Shown here piece by piece: positions 37,542-46,407 of a stretch of DNA of 64,000 nucleotides; position 1 is the stretch's first letter, and each line of letters begins with the position of its first letter. The position numbers were made by a program, and so were the translations under genes. A model generated the notes under the pieces. The model was not told the DNA's origin. It searched no databases and saw only the letters and a list, made by a program, of their open reading frames with translations. The stretch is from Luteibacter aegosomatis (lineage in GTDB: Bacteria; Pseudomonadota; Gammaproteobacteria; Xanthomonadales; Rhodanobacteraceae): the NCBI RefSeq assembly GCF_023078455.1, contig NZ_CP095740.1, positions 1 to 64,000 of the forward strand, written 5' to 3'.

Positions 37542-40003
37542 CGGAGCACCGCGCGACCGCCGGCGAGCATACGACCATGGACGGATGGCTGGCGCGCCGT
37601 TTGGACACGATTGCCCGGCTGGGGAAGGTGTTTCTTGCCCCCTTGGTCAGCGTCCACCTGCATCGTTCCGTTGAGCCTCCGGCGCCTCACACGAAGCGAC
37701 TCCATGTGTTCGAGCGGGGCGGCCGGTCGGATCGCTGGATAGCCGATCAGGCTATGATCGGTGATTCGCACCGAGCCTATGGGGCGCCCATGGTCATGAG
37801 GGGAGGCGGTAGCCTTGCGGCACGCCGCAGCGCCGAGCGCACCTTCATGATCCGGCTGGAAGAGCTCGTCAAGGCGCATCACGCTGATCCGGCACTCGAT
37901 GTCGAGCTCGTGCCCGTCTCCGTTTTCGTCGGCCGTGCACCCAGCCGAACGCGCGGTTGGTTTGCCGTCCTGTTCTCCGAAAGCTGGGCGATGGCTGGCC
38001 CGGTTCGGCGATTGATGGCCGTACTGCTGAACGGTCGTGACACCCACGTCCACGTTACGACGGGCATATCGGTACGTCGCTTGTGCGACGACGCTGGCTC
38101 CCAGGCGAAGGCCGTTCGTAAGATCGGAAGGCTGTTGCGCGTGCGCTTCAGGAACGTGCGTACCGGCGCAATCGGCCCCGATCTGTCGACCCGAGGCATG
38201 CTGATCGACCAGGTGGTGACGTCGCCCGCGATCCGCCACGCCATCCGCGAGCAGGCACGGCGTAACGGTGGAACGCAAGAGGACGCGACGAAGCAGGCCT
38301 TTGGGTTCGCCCGGGAAATCGCCGCGGATTATTCCCACTCCGTGGTCCGCTCGCTGAGCTTCCTGCTGGCTCCGGTGTGGAACCGCGTATATCGCGGCGT
38401 CACCGTGAACAACCTGGATCGGTTCCGCGAGGCGGCGCGAGGTCATGAGGTGATCTACGTGCCCTGCCATCGCAGCCACATGGACTACCTGCTTCTGTCG
38501 TATCTGTTGTATCAACATGCCATCGTTCCACCGCATATCGCGGCGGGCGTGAACCTGAACCTACCCGTTGTCGGATCCATCCTGCGACGCTGCGGGGCGT
38601 TTTACCTGCGCCGGAACGTGAAAGGCAGCCCCCTGTACTCGGCTGTGTTTGCTGAGTACATGGGTCAGCTCATCGCCCGCGGCCACTCCATCGAGTACTT
38701 CATCGAAGGCGGCCGGTCCCGCACCGGGCGGCTCCAGCCACCTAAGGGCGGCACCCTGTCGATGACCGTTCGCGCCTTCCTGCGCCAACGGGCGAAGCCG
38801 GTGCTGTTCCAGCCTGTCTACATCGGCTATGAGCGCATCATCGAGGGTGCCAGTTACACCGCTGAACTATCGGGCAAGCCTAAGCAGGGCGAAACGATCT
38901 GGCAGTTGTTGTCGAGCATCCCTCGATTGTTCCGGACGAATTTCGGCCATGTGACCGTCAACTTCGGTGAACCGATCCATCTTGGAGCATTGTTGGATGG
39001 GATAGCGCCGGGGTGGGAGACGGACCCCCAGCGCGACGAGCGGCCCACCTGGTTGACGCCGGCCGTTGACGAACTAGCCCGCCGGATCAACGTGAACGTG
39101 AATGGCGCCGCCGATGCGAACGCTGTCAACCTGATGGCGACGGCGCTGCTGTCGGCCCCGGCACATGCGATCGGGGAGCGGGATCTGCTGACCCAGCTCA
39201 GTGTGCTGACGCGTGTCCTGAAGGAAGCTCCCTACGGCGAGGGCGTCACCCTCACGTCACTCACTCCCGCCCATCTCATCGCGCGGTGCGAGGTCCTCGG
39301 CATGATCAAGCGCACACCGCATCCTTTCGGTGATGTGATCGGTGCGTCGGCCGATCAGGCGGTCCTGCTTTCCTACTACCGCAACAACATGCTTCACCTG
39401 TTCGTCCCGGCCGCCCTAGTGGCCGCCCACCTGATGGCCCAGCCAACGACATCGGTGGTAGCACTTCAGCGACTGGGGAGGGATATCTACCCATTCATCA
39501 GGGACGAGTTGTTCCTCTCGTGGGAAGAACCAGCTTTTGACGAGCAGCTTACAAAAGCCGTCGACGTACTTTCTGCCTGCGACCTGATCACCAGGGATGG
39601 CGACCGACTCGCTATCAGCGGTGATTCCGACGAGGTCATGTTCGTATTGCGCGGCCTTGGCCATGCCATGCACCAGACCTTCGAGCGGTATTACATCGCC
39701 GCCTCGATCCTGACCAGGCACGGAAGCGGCGTACTATCGAGCGCCCGCCTTGAGTCGTTGTGCCACCTCGCCGCCCAAAGGCTGGTGCTGTTGCACGGGA
39801 TGGCGGCACCCGAGTTCTTCGATAAGGCGCTTTTCCGAGGGTTCGTGCAAGGCCTGCGCAGCCGAGGTCTCACGTCGGTCGATGAATCGGGAAATCTTGC
39901 ATTCGGCGATGGCCTGGTCGCCTGGGCGCGCCACGCATCGCGGATGCTCAGTAGCGACCTTCGCCACGCGATCGATCGTATCAGTCCTGGAGCCATGACC
40001 TAG
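37538..40003 (+). CDS. plsB: Glycerol-3-phosphate 1-O-acyltransferase PlsB-like
   Basis: PlsB acylates sn-glycerol-3-phosphate to lysophosphatidate. The product (821 residues, E. coli PlsB is 807) has the acyltransferase block I HRSHMD near residue 311, GAFYLRR block II, EGGRSRTGR block III near 390 and a downstream Pro-containing block, plus long PlsB-type N- and C-terminal parts. The GTG at 37538 overlaps the SDR stop by 4 bp; an ATG at 37577 is an alternative. A full-length PlsB inside a biosynthetic operon is unusual, because housekeeping plsB is normally elsewhere; it may have a special acyl or acceptor preference. Confidence 0.92.
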   Translation: MTEHRATAGEHTTMDGWLARRLDTIARLGKVFLAPLVSVHLHRSVEPPAPHTKRLHVFERGGRSDRWIADQAMIGDSHRAYGAPMVMRGGGSLAARRSAERTFMIRLEELVKAHHADPALDVELVPVSVFVGRAPSRTRGWFAVLFSESWAMAGPVRRLMAVLLNGRDTHVHVTTGISVRRLCDDAGSQAKAVRKIGRLLRVRFRNVRTGAIGPDLSTRGMLIDQVVTSPAIRHAIREQARRNGGTQEDATKQAFGFAREIAADYSHSVVRSLSFLLAPVWNRVYRGVTVNNLDRFREAARGHEVIYVPCHRSHMDYLLLSYLLYQHAIVPPHIAAGVNLNLPVVGSILRRCGAFYLRRNVKGSPLYSAVFAEYMGQLIARGHSIEYFIEGGRSRTGRLQPPKGGTLSMTVRAFLRQRAKPVLFQPVYIGYERIIEGASYTAELSGKPKQGETIWQLLSSIPRLFRTNFGHVTVNFGEPIHLGALLDGIAPGWETDPQRDERPTWLTPAVDELARRINVNVNGAADANAVNLMATALLSAPAHAIGERDLLTQLSVLTRVLKEAPYGEGVTLTSLTPAHLIARCEVLGMIKRTPHPFGDVIGASADQAVLLSYYRNNMLHLFVPAALVAAHLMAQPTTSVVALQRLGRDIYPFIRDELFLSWEEPAFDEQLTKAVDVLSACDLITRDGDRLAISGDSDEVMFVLRGLGHAMHQTFERYYIAASILTRHGSGVLSSARLESLCHLAAQRLVLLHGMAAPEFFDKALFRGFVQGLRSRGLTSVDESGNLAFGDGLVAWARHASRMLSSDLRHAIDRISPGAMT

Positions 40004-40078
40004 GCCTGATCTCCGATCCAACTTATCAGCCACCACCACGCAAACCTCCGTGTTTTCGGCGCGGGGTAGGGGAGCCTC

Positions 40079-40963
40079 ATGTCCAACGATGGAAAAGTAG
40101 CGTCGCTTTACGACATTTTCATGCGCGCGGGCGGTCGTCTCAAGCGGCGGGGCCGGTACACGCTAATCCGCCTCAGCCGACCACAGCATCGGCTCTCCGC
40201 GGCCGACCAGATCGAGGTGCTACGAGGCTTCGCGCGCGAGACCGATGCCCTTTACCAGGCGGATACGTCGTTCCACTGGCTGAGTCGCGCCGATTACTTT
40301 GCCGGGATGAACGACCTCTGGTCGGTCTTCCTGGATCGCGAGCTCGTCGGTTTCATGGCTGTCCGCGTGTTTCGCGATGTCGGCGAGCGGATCGTCTACA
40401 TCGACAACATGAACATCCGGTCGATCCCGCTCCTGGCCGTCGGGCCGCACACCATTGGCTCGATGCTGGTCCATGAAATGCTGTGCGCGCACTATCCGTT
40501 CCTTCGCCAGCCGATGTCGGTAGTCTTTCGTACGCAGAATCCGAGCGTCTACCGGTTGGCATACTCGATCCTGCCTTTGAGCGTCTACCCACGCATCAAT
40601 GGCCGGAAGCCCCGGGACGAAGCACGTAGCGTGCGTGTGGCGCGCTGCATGGCAGCGCGGCTTTCGCCAGGCAAAGCGTACGAAGACGTCATCTCCGTGA
40701 TCCGCGGCGCGTACCACGGCCACATCTATGGTCGCCCGCTGTCGCTGGGTCAGGGGATCAAGCCGGCCCTGTCCCGTTTCTGGACCGAAAACGTTCGCGT
40801 CGATGCGGGCGACGCCGTGCTTATCGCGGGGTGCCTCAAGCACGAAGAGGTCCGCGGATCGGTATTCGGCTATCTGAAGGCGCTCTGGCGACAGCGGCTT
40901 TCGAGTCGTCGCGAGGCCCGCATTGCGACCGATGCGACCGTTGAGATACCGCATCACCACTAA
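40079..40963 (+). CDS. Putative GNAT-like N-acyltransferase, function unknown
   Basis: The 294-residue soluble product lacks signal or membrane segments. Features such as WSVFLDRELVGFMAVRVFRD, IVYIDNMNIRSIPLLAVGPHTIGSMLVHEML and VVFRTQNPSVYRLAYS resemble the beta-strand and acyl-CoA loop layout of GNAT-fold acyltransferases, including autoinducer-synthase-like or lipid N-acyl relatives. The resemblance is weak. It is separated from plsB by 75 bp, the largest gap inside the operon, and has a GGGGAG ribosome binding site, so an internal promoter is possible. Confidence 0.6.
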   Translation: MSNDGKVASLYDIFMRAGGRLKRRGRYTLIRLSRPQHRLSAADQIEVLRGFARETDALYQADTSFHWLSRADYFAGMNDLWSVFLDRELVGFMAVRVFRDVGERIVYIDNMNIRSIPLLAVGPHTIGSMLVHEMLCAHYPFLRQPMSVVFRTQNPSVYRLAYSILPLSVYPRINGRKPRDEARSVRVARCMAARLSPGKAYEDVISVIRGAYHGHIYGRPLSLGQGIKPALSRFWTENVRVDAGDAVLIAGCLKHEEVRGSVFGYLKALWRQRLSSRREARIATDATVEIPHHH

Positions 40964-40992
40964 CCGACGAGCCCAACACAGGAAGTTTTGCC

Positions 40993-42072
40993 GTGAGCGA
41001 ACATAGCTACAAATTGCTTCCGCGCGCTTACTCGCTGCGCGATAGCCAGGGCAACCGGCGGCCGGTCGGCTTGGCCGACGCCTTGAGGCAGTACGGCCGG
41101 TCATTGAATTTCGTGGCCGACAAACGACGGACCCTGCATGCCCTTTTCGAGTTCACGCATTTCCTGATGGTGATTCCCACGATCATGTTCTTCGCGCGAT
41201 TCGCCAGCCTCTATACGATGGCGGCCTATTTCGCATTCTTCTTCTTCCTGGCCAACGTATCGAACACCATCTGGTACCACCGGTACGTCAGCCACAGGGC
41301 GTTCCAGTTCGCCCATCCGGTCATCCCTCGCATCATCCTTTGGTTGAATCCGCTGGGTTACCGTGAGGAAGTGTATGCACTGGTGCATCACATCCACCAT
41401 ACCAAGGCCGATTCGGACGAGGATCCGAATGGGCCGCAATTAGGTTGGCTCGGCAATTACGCCGCCTCCTACTTCGAGATCGATACCGACATGACCCGCG
41501 AGCAATACGAGCGGCTGAAGGCAAGGCTCCTACACGTCGGCATGCCCTTTTCCAGCTACGAGAGCTTCCAGCGTTGGGCCTGCGTGGAGTCGATCGGACA
41601 CTACCTCGCCCGCTGGGCTTTCGCCACGACCCTGTGGCTGGGCGTCTTCTACGCGATAGGCGGCCTCCCGCTCGTGATGTCCTGGCTCGCCGTACAGTTT
41701 TGCTGGCACGCAATCGTGCGCGATTTCAACTTCCGCGGCCATGCCAAGCACGATAAACCGTCGCAGGTCGACGGCTGGGATTTCGATCGCCGGTCGCTTG
41801 CGCTCAACCATCGCTTCTACGGCTACCTGGCCGGCGAATGGCACAACAACCATCACGCATTCCGTGCATCCGCGAACACCGCATTCCGACCGGGGCAGGT
41901 GGATATTCCCTTCCAGATGATCCGCCTGCTCGCCAAGGTCGGCATCGTGTCCAGCTATCTGGACCATCGTTGCCAGTTCAACGAACGCTTTGCGTCGGAT
42001 ATCGCCCGCACGGCGCGGGGTGCCACGAAACGGTCGCCCCCCGTGGACGTCGACACCGCCGCATCCGAATGA
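40993..42072 (+). CDS. Acyl-CoA desaturase-like membrane fatty acid desaturase
   Basis: The 359-residue product has the stearoyl-CoA-desaturase style histidine boxes HRYVSHR (96-102), HHIHH (132-136) and EWHNNHHAF (around 284), with hydrophobic helices between them. It should insert a cis double bond into a fatty acyl chain. The GTG start follows AGGAAG. It overlaps the PAP2 gene by ATGA. Together with the desaturase at 33996 and the hydroxylase at 34939 this is the third O2-using membrane di-iron enzyme in the operon. Confidence 0.88.
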   Translation: MSEHSYKLLPRAYSLRDSQGNRRPVGLADALRQYGRSLNFVADKRRTLHALFEFTHFLMVIPTIMFFARFASLYTMAAYFAFFFFLANVSNTIWYHRYVSHRAFQFAHPVIPRIILWLNPLGYREEVYALVHHIHHTKADSDEDPNGPQLGWLGNYAASYFEIDTDMTREQYERLKARLLHVGMPFSSYESFQRWACVESIGHYLARWAFATTLWLGVFYAIGGLPLVMSWLAVQFCWHAIVRDFNFRGHAKHDKPSQVDGWDFDRRSLALNHRFYGYLAGEWHNNHHAFRASANTAFRPGQVDIPFQMIRLLAKVGIVSSYLDHRCQFNERFASDIARTARGATKRSPPVDVDTAASE

Positions 42073-42806
42073 CGCCCGTCCATCACCGAGATCCATCCGC
42101 CATGTCTACTGCTTCCCCCTTTTCTTCCTGGGCCATGATTAACCGCCTTCTTTTTATCGGCGGCGCGGTGACGCTCGTGCTCACGCTCGTTTCCATCCGC
42201 TGGATCGACTTGCCGCTGGCCTCGTGGATCCACGCCCACGGGCTCGATTCTCGACTCTGGATGCGATGGTTCCTCGATACACCGATCGTGGCGACACCCG
42301 TAGCGATGATCTACATGCTTATCTACATAGTGCGCCGGAAGCGATCCGCCGCAACGCGTGGCGAGGATGATTGGTTCCTAGTGAGTGCGGCGCTACTCGT
42401 ATCGCTTGAGGTCAAGTATGTCCTGAAACTGGCATTCGGTCGGACCTGGCCTCGGGAGGTCATGAACGTGGGTGCGCCAAAATCCGCGAGTTTCGATTGC
42501 GTCGCGAGCCATGGCTACCTCAACGACGGCATTCATCTCTTCAACTTCTTCCAGGGCGCGGATAAGCAGTACAGCGCCTTTCCGTCGGGATCGACCGTCT
42601 CGCTGATCGCGATGGTGGTACCGATCATGGCGCTCTATCCCCGGTTCCGTTGGCCGTTGGTGGCGTTTTCGGCGGTGTCGCTGCTGTTCTTCGTCCTGAC
42701 CAATACGCATTACCTGGGCGACGTTGTCGCGGGCCTGTATGTTGGCCTCCTGTGTGGTCTCGTACCGCTGGCCATGCGGGCGGATCGCCTGGCAGGCCGG
42801 GTATGA
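42069..42806 (+). CDS. PAP2-superfamily membrane phosphatase
   Basis: The 245-residue product has about five or six helices and the PAP2 signature spread over KLAFGRTWPR, FPSGSTVSLIAM and THYLGDVVAG (catalytic His residues in the last two blocks are as expected, though the first block has Ser instead of His after PSG). PAP2 enzymes remove phosphate from phosphatidate or polyprenyl diphosphate. An ATGA overlap supports the start at 42069; an ATG at 42102 is an alternative. Next to PlsB and the flippase-like gene it may process the lipid product on the periplasmic side. Confidence 0.83.
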   Translation: MTPVHHRDPSAMSTASPFSSWAMINRLLFIGGAVTLVLTLVSIRWIDLPLASWIHAHGLDSRLWMRWFLDTPIVATPVAMIYMLIYIVRRKRSAATRGEDDWFLVSAALLVSLEVKYVLKLAFGRTWPREVMNVGAPKSASFDCVASHGYLNDGIHLFNFFQGADKQYSAFPSGSTVSLIAMVVPIMALYPRFRWPLVAFSAVSLLFFVLTNTHYLGDVVAGLYVGLLCGLVPLAMRADRLAGRV

Positions 42807-43864
42807 ACGGTCGTGGCGAAGAGTGTCCGCCGTCCGCCGTCGCCCCGGCGCGTTCGTCTTCGACCTTCTGGCGGTCGATCGCGAAATCGCGATCGGTGCG
42901 GCTGGCCATTGGCGTGGGCATGCTCGTCTGGTTGGCCACGAAGACGCATGCCTTGAGCCGTCTCAACGAAGGGTATGTGGACCTGAAGTTGCCCTACGCC
43001 GTTGCAGGTGTCTGCTTCGGGGTCCTCACGATGGCGGTGCGGGCTTGGCGATGGAACCTCATCCTGGCGGATGTTGGCGATGCGCTCCCAGTCCATCGGC
43101 TGCTGCGCATCTATGCAGCTGCATTCTTCCTGGGCCTGGTAAGCCCCGGCAGGCTTGGCGAATTGGTACGCATCTGGATGGCGCGCGATCATGCGCGGGG
43201 CTTGTCGTCAGCCGCTTCCACCGTCGTCTTTGACCGGGTGTTCGACGTGGTGCCGACATTGGTGATTTCCGCCGCCTTCGGTGCTGCCATGGGAGCGGGG
43301 CAGGCATCGCACCTTGTCGCAGGTATCCGCATCGCCCTCGGCTTGCTGATCGCGGGGGCAGTGTACCTTCTCATCTTCCCGCAGTGGTTGCAGTCGCGCG
43401 TCGAGGCCGTCACCGCGGCGACCATGCGCCGGTTCCATATTTCCGACGATGGCGAGGCGACGCAGAAAGTCTTCAGTCGCCGGGTGCTCTTGCGGGCGTT
43501 TGCGGTGTCCGTCTTCTCCCAGGGAATGGTGCTCTTCCAGACGTGGTTGTTCTGCAAAGCCGTGGGTGCGCAGATCAACCCGTTAGTGACCTTTGCCATC
43601 GTGACGATGGCCACGGTCATCGCTTCGCTGCCGCTCTCCGTCGGCGGCATCGGGACACGCGAGGTCGCCGTGGCTGGCGCACTTTCGGCGCTGGGTGTGA
43701 GCCAGGCGCAGGCGATGGGGTTTTCGTTGCTGACGCTGGTGAACTTTCTGGTCGTCGCGGCCGTGACGATGTGTGCGTTCGTCGGGCGTCCTGCGGACAT
43801 CGCGGCAATCGAAACCGGCTCGCGACGAAGCGAAGCTGCGCCGGTTCCTGCTACCCATACCTAA
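42803..43864 (+). CDS. Lysylphosphatidylglycerol synthase TM-region / UPF0104 flippase-like protein
   Basis: The 353-residue product has seven or eight helices with the LPG_synthase_TM family pattern: MAVRAWRWNLIL, AAFFLGLVSPGRLGELVRIW, STVVFDRVFDVVPTL and LPLSVGGIGTREVAVAGAL. Members with this domain but no catalytic GNAT part are linked to flipping or handling of lipids and isoprenoid lipids in the inner membrane. ATGA overlap with the PAP2 gene. It would fit export of the finished lipid. A transport role is inferred. Confidence 0.85.
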   Translation: MNGRGEECPPSAVAPARSSSTFWRSIAKSRSVRLAIGVGMLVWLATKTHALSRLNEGYVDLKLPYAVAGVCFGVLTMAVRAWRWNLILADVGDALPVHRLLRIYAAAFFLGLVSPGRLGELVRIWMARDHARGLSSAASTVVFDRVFDVVPTLVISAAFGAAMGAGQASHLVAGIRIALGLLIAGAVYLLIFPQWLQSRVEAVTAATMRRFHISDDGEATQKVFSRRVLLRAFAVSVFSQGMVLFQTWLFCKAVGAQINPLVTFAIVTMATVIASLPLSVGGIGTREVAVAGALSALGVSQAQAMGFSLLTLVNFLVVAAVTMCAFVGRPADIAAIETGSRRSEAAPVPATHT

Positions 43865-43884
43865 CAGAATTCAGGAAGGACCCG

Positions 43885-45276
43885 ATGAAAAACATACGTT
43901 CAGTAAGCATTCTTGCGTTCGCATTCCTTATTAATTCCATGGCGGCGCGGGGCATGGAGAGTGTCCAGTGCGTGCCCGATTACGCGAAACCCATGGGACA
44001 ATGCATCGCTACCGGCCAACCGGGGAGCGGTACCTGGACCCTTCGTGCCAATGTCGTTGTTGACCGCCACATCCTCGTGGGCGGGGCGGTAGAGATCAAG
44101 GCGGATGGGACGATCGGGAAGGTCGCTTGTGACGGCGAGCTGCCGTCAGGCCCTATGCTCGACTGCCCGGGCACCGTCGTGACGGCGGGGCTCATCAACC
44201 TTCACGAGCACCTCAATTACAGCACAGGGCGACCGTTACCACCGCCCTTGCACGCGATGCAGTCGCACCACGATTGGCAGCGGGACCCATCCATCTGGGG
44301 TGGGCAAGAAGTCATTCGCACCGGTAGACGCGAGCCGATCGGTTTGGTCGAGCTGCGCTACTTGCTTGGAGGAACCACCACCATCGCCGGCCGGGGCCAA
44401 GCCAAGGGACTTACAAGAAACCCGGATGCGGGATGGTTCCCCGCGGTAACTAACGTCACCTTTCCCTTCGGGCGTTCTACCGCGCAGACGCCAGCAGGCT
44501 GTGACTCACGCCGTATCCTGAAGGGTGACCGGCCGACACTGGTTCATGCGGGTGAGGGTACGGACGACGATGCCGCGGCCGAGATGGATTGCCTCCTGGC
44601 AAGCCGCGAGGCTTATCTCCAGACCGAGCCATTGGTTTTTGTGCATGCGATGAACGTGGATGCGGCCCGCGCCGAGCATATGGCGCGCGCGCACGTCTCG
44701 GTCCTGTGGTCGCCACGCAGCAATATGGTGTTGTATGGCACGTCTGCACCCATCGCCCTGTTGAGGCGTCACGGTGTGCCGGTCAGCCTCGGTACCGACT
44801 GGCTGCCCAGTGGTTCGCCGACACTGCTCGACGAGGCTCGCTTCGCGCGTGCGTTGGTGTCGGGCAGCGACGCGATCGACGAAATTGATCTGCTCGACAT
44901 GATGACGACGTCGCCCGCGGCGGCCATTGGCATGCAGGCGCATATCGGGCGAATCACGCAAGGCGCATATGCCGATCTAGCCGGATTTCGCCTTCGTGGT
45001 GATGCAAGCGATGCGGTTCACAGCGTCATCGAAGCCCGGCCTGCGGATACCGCGTTCGTGATGGTTGGCGGCGCCCTGCGCGTGGTCGGTGCCGATGCGC
45101 GCCACGCCTTGAGGGAGGCTATCGAAGCCGATCACTGCGTCGAGTTGCCAAAAGGCCAGTGTTTACCCGACGCATACGCATGTGGCCCCGGCTATTTGCG
45201 TAGCGCCCTGGTTCGCACCGACGCACTCGGGATGCTGTGCCCGGCACTGGACGCCAATGCGGCCGTCCTGCAGTAG
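43885..45276 (+). CDS. Exported amidohydrolase-family protein
   Basis: The 463-residue product has a signal peptide (MKNIRSVSILAFAFLINSMAARG) and the amidohydrolase metal pattern: HEH in INLHEHLNY, later His residues in PTLVHAGEG and LVFVHAMN, and Asp in LGTDWLPSGS. It probably works in the periplasm on an amide, imide or ring substrate. An AGGAAGGA ribosome binding site precedes the ATG at 43885, 20 bp after the flippase-like gene. The cytoplasmic membrane and lipid genes before it and the lipoprotein after it suggest envelope-side processing of the product. Confidence 0.82.
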   Translation: MKNIRSVSILAFAFLINSMAARGMESVQCVPDYAKPMGQCIATGQPGSGTWTLRANVVVDRHILVGGAVEIKADGTIGKVACDGELPSGPMLDCPGTVVTAGLINLHEHLNYSTGRPLPPPLHAMQSHHDWQRDPSIWGGQEVIRTGRREPIGLVELRYLLGGTTTIAGRGQAKGLTRNPDAGWFPAVTNVTFPFGRSTAQTPAGCDSRRILKGDRPTLVHAGEGTDDDAAAEMDCLLASREAYLQTEPLVFVHAMNVDAARAEHMARAHVSVLWSPRSNMVLYGTSAPIALLRRHGVPVSLGTDWLPSGSPTLLDEARFARALVSGSDAIDEIDLLDMMTTSPAAAIGMQAHIGRITQGAYADLAGFRLRGDASDAVHSVIEARPADTAFVMVGGALRVVGADARHALREAIEADHCVELPKGQCLPDAYACGPGYLRSALVRTDALGMLCPALDANAAVLQ

Positions 45277-45290
45277 GCGAGGAGTGCACG

Positions 45291-45422
45291 ATGCAATCCC
45301 TCTGGCGCAACGCATGGACCTGGCTCCTGCGGCACGGTCTGGCGGTAACTGGCGTATGTCTCAGCCGTGACATGCAGGACCAACTCGATGATTTCTTCAG
45401 GGAGCACGATCATGATCAGTAA
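45291..45422 (+). CDS. Small 43-residue protein, function unknown
   Basis: This short frame (MQSLWRNAWTWLLRHGLAVT at its N-terminus, acidic His/Asp-rich tail) has a GAGGAG ribosome binding site with good spacing. It fills the gap between the amidohydrolase stop and the lipoprotein start and overlaps the lipoprotein gene by 11 bp. The first 20 residues could form an amphipathic or weak membrane helix. Translation coupling and the ribosome binding site support it. No family is recognised. Confidence 0.5.
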   Translation: MQSLWRNAWTWLLRHGLAVTGVCLSRDMQDQLDDFFREHDHDQ

Positions 45423-46407
45423 ATCTTCCCGCGTGCACGCGGTGCTGGCTGTTGCGGTGGCGCTTGGGCCGGCAGGATGTGCATCTTCGTCGCGAGCGGT
45501 CAGGCCCGCCGATGCCGTGTCGGTGCCGGCCGCGCGGCTTCTGACCGACAGCATGAGCCACGCAGATACCGAACGCCGCGTACCGGTGACGGTCGTTCGC
45601 GACAAGGGTTCGGTGGGCGCCTTTGTCCACACGGTACTCCTGATTGACCGCGTGCCCGTCGTGGCCCTTGATCGGCGGGAAAAGGTCGACCTGTATCTCT
45701 CGCCGGGACGACATATCTTCACCGTCAGCTACATGAAGCACCTGCACGGACGTCCCCTGGGCGAGTATGCCTATGAGGTTGAAGAGGGCGGCAACAACGA
45801 GTTCCGCCTGCGGCTGGTGCTGAAGGATGCCCCGCGTATTGAACGGTATGGGGCGCCGGAGATCACGACCCCTTCCGGTAAGCCGGCATGGCACGACAGG
45901 GAAAACCTGGAGGAATACGCCGAACCGAGCCAGATCGCTACGATCGTCGACGATGCGATCGCGAATGCCAGCACCGCCGACTGGTGGAAGACGCTCTCGG
46001 GGCGAGGCATGAACGAAAAGACCCGGTATGTGTACACGGCGAAGGGCGGCTGGGTTGATCTGAAGCATGTGATTTCGACCGCGAGCAATCCCGGCTGTTA
46101 TATTCCGGGCGCTTCCGTCTTCGGCGCCTGGTCGATGGAAGTCATGCAGGTGTTCTACGCCCCGTTCTCCGCATTCGAACCCGAGGATTTCCTATCGAAC
46201 CGAATCGGCGGCCACGCTGCCGTTCGTTTTGCGGCAACCCTCGGTCGTGCGGGAACGCGCGGACAAATCGTGCAGCGCGCCATCGAGCGCCTAGAGCCTC
46301 TTACCCAGGCCGAAGCCGCGAGGCATTTCCGGGTCTCCATGCCGCTCAACGTATGGCCGTTCGATCCCGATGAGGTGGCGCCGATAGCCAGCGAAGGCGT
46401 TCTTTAG
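45412..46407 (+). CDS. Putative lipoprotein of unknown function
   Basis: The 331-residue product starts with a signal sequence ending ALGPAGC, with Cys23 as the likely lipidation site. The Pro at position -3 is not ideal for a lipobox, so lipidation is probable rather than certain. The mature part is mixed alpha/beta with a PEGA-like stretch (VDLYLSPGRHIFTVSY) near residues 100-120 and no known catalytic motif. It is the last gene of the operon and overlaps the small 43-residue frame. Confidence 0.7.
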   Translation: MISKSSRVHAVLAVAVALGPAGCASSSRAVRPADAVSVPAARLLTDSMSHADTERRVPVTVVRDKGSVGAFVHTVLLIDRVPVVALDRREKVDLYLSPGRHIFTVSYMKHLHGRPLGEYAYEVEEGGNNEFRLRLVLKDAPRIERYGAPEITTPSGKPAWHDRENLEEYAEPSQIATIVDDAIANASTADWWKTLSGRGMNEKTRYVYTAKGGWVDLKHVISTASNPGCYIPGASVFGAWSMEVMQVFYAPFSAFEPEDFLSNRIGGHAAVRFAATLGRAGTRGQIVQRAIERLEPLTQAEAARHFRVSMPLNVWPFDPDEVAPIASEGVL

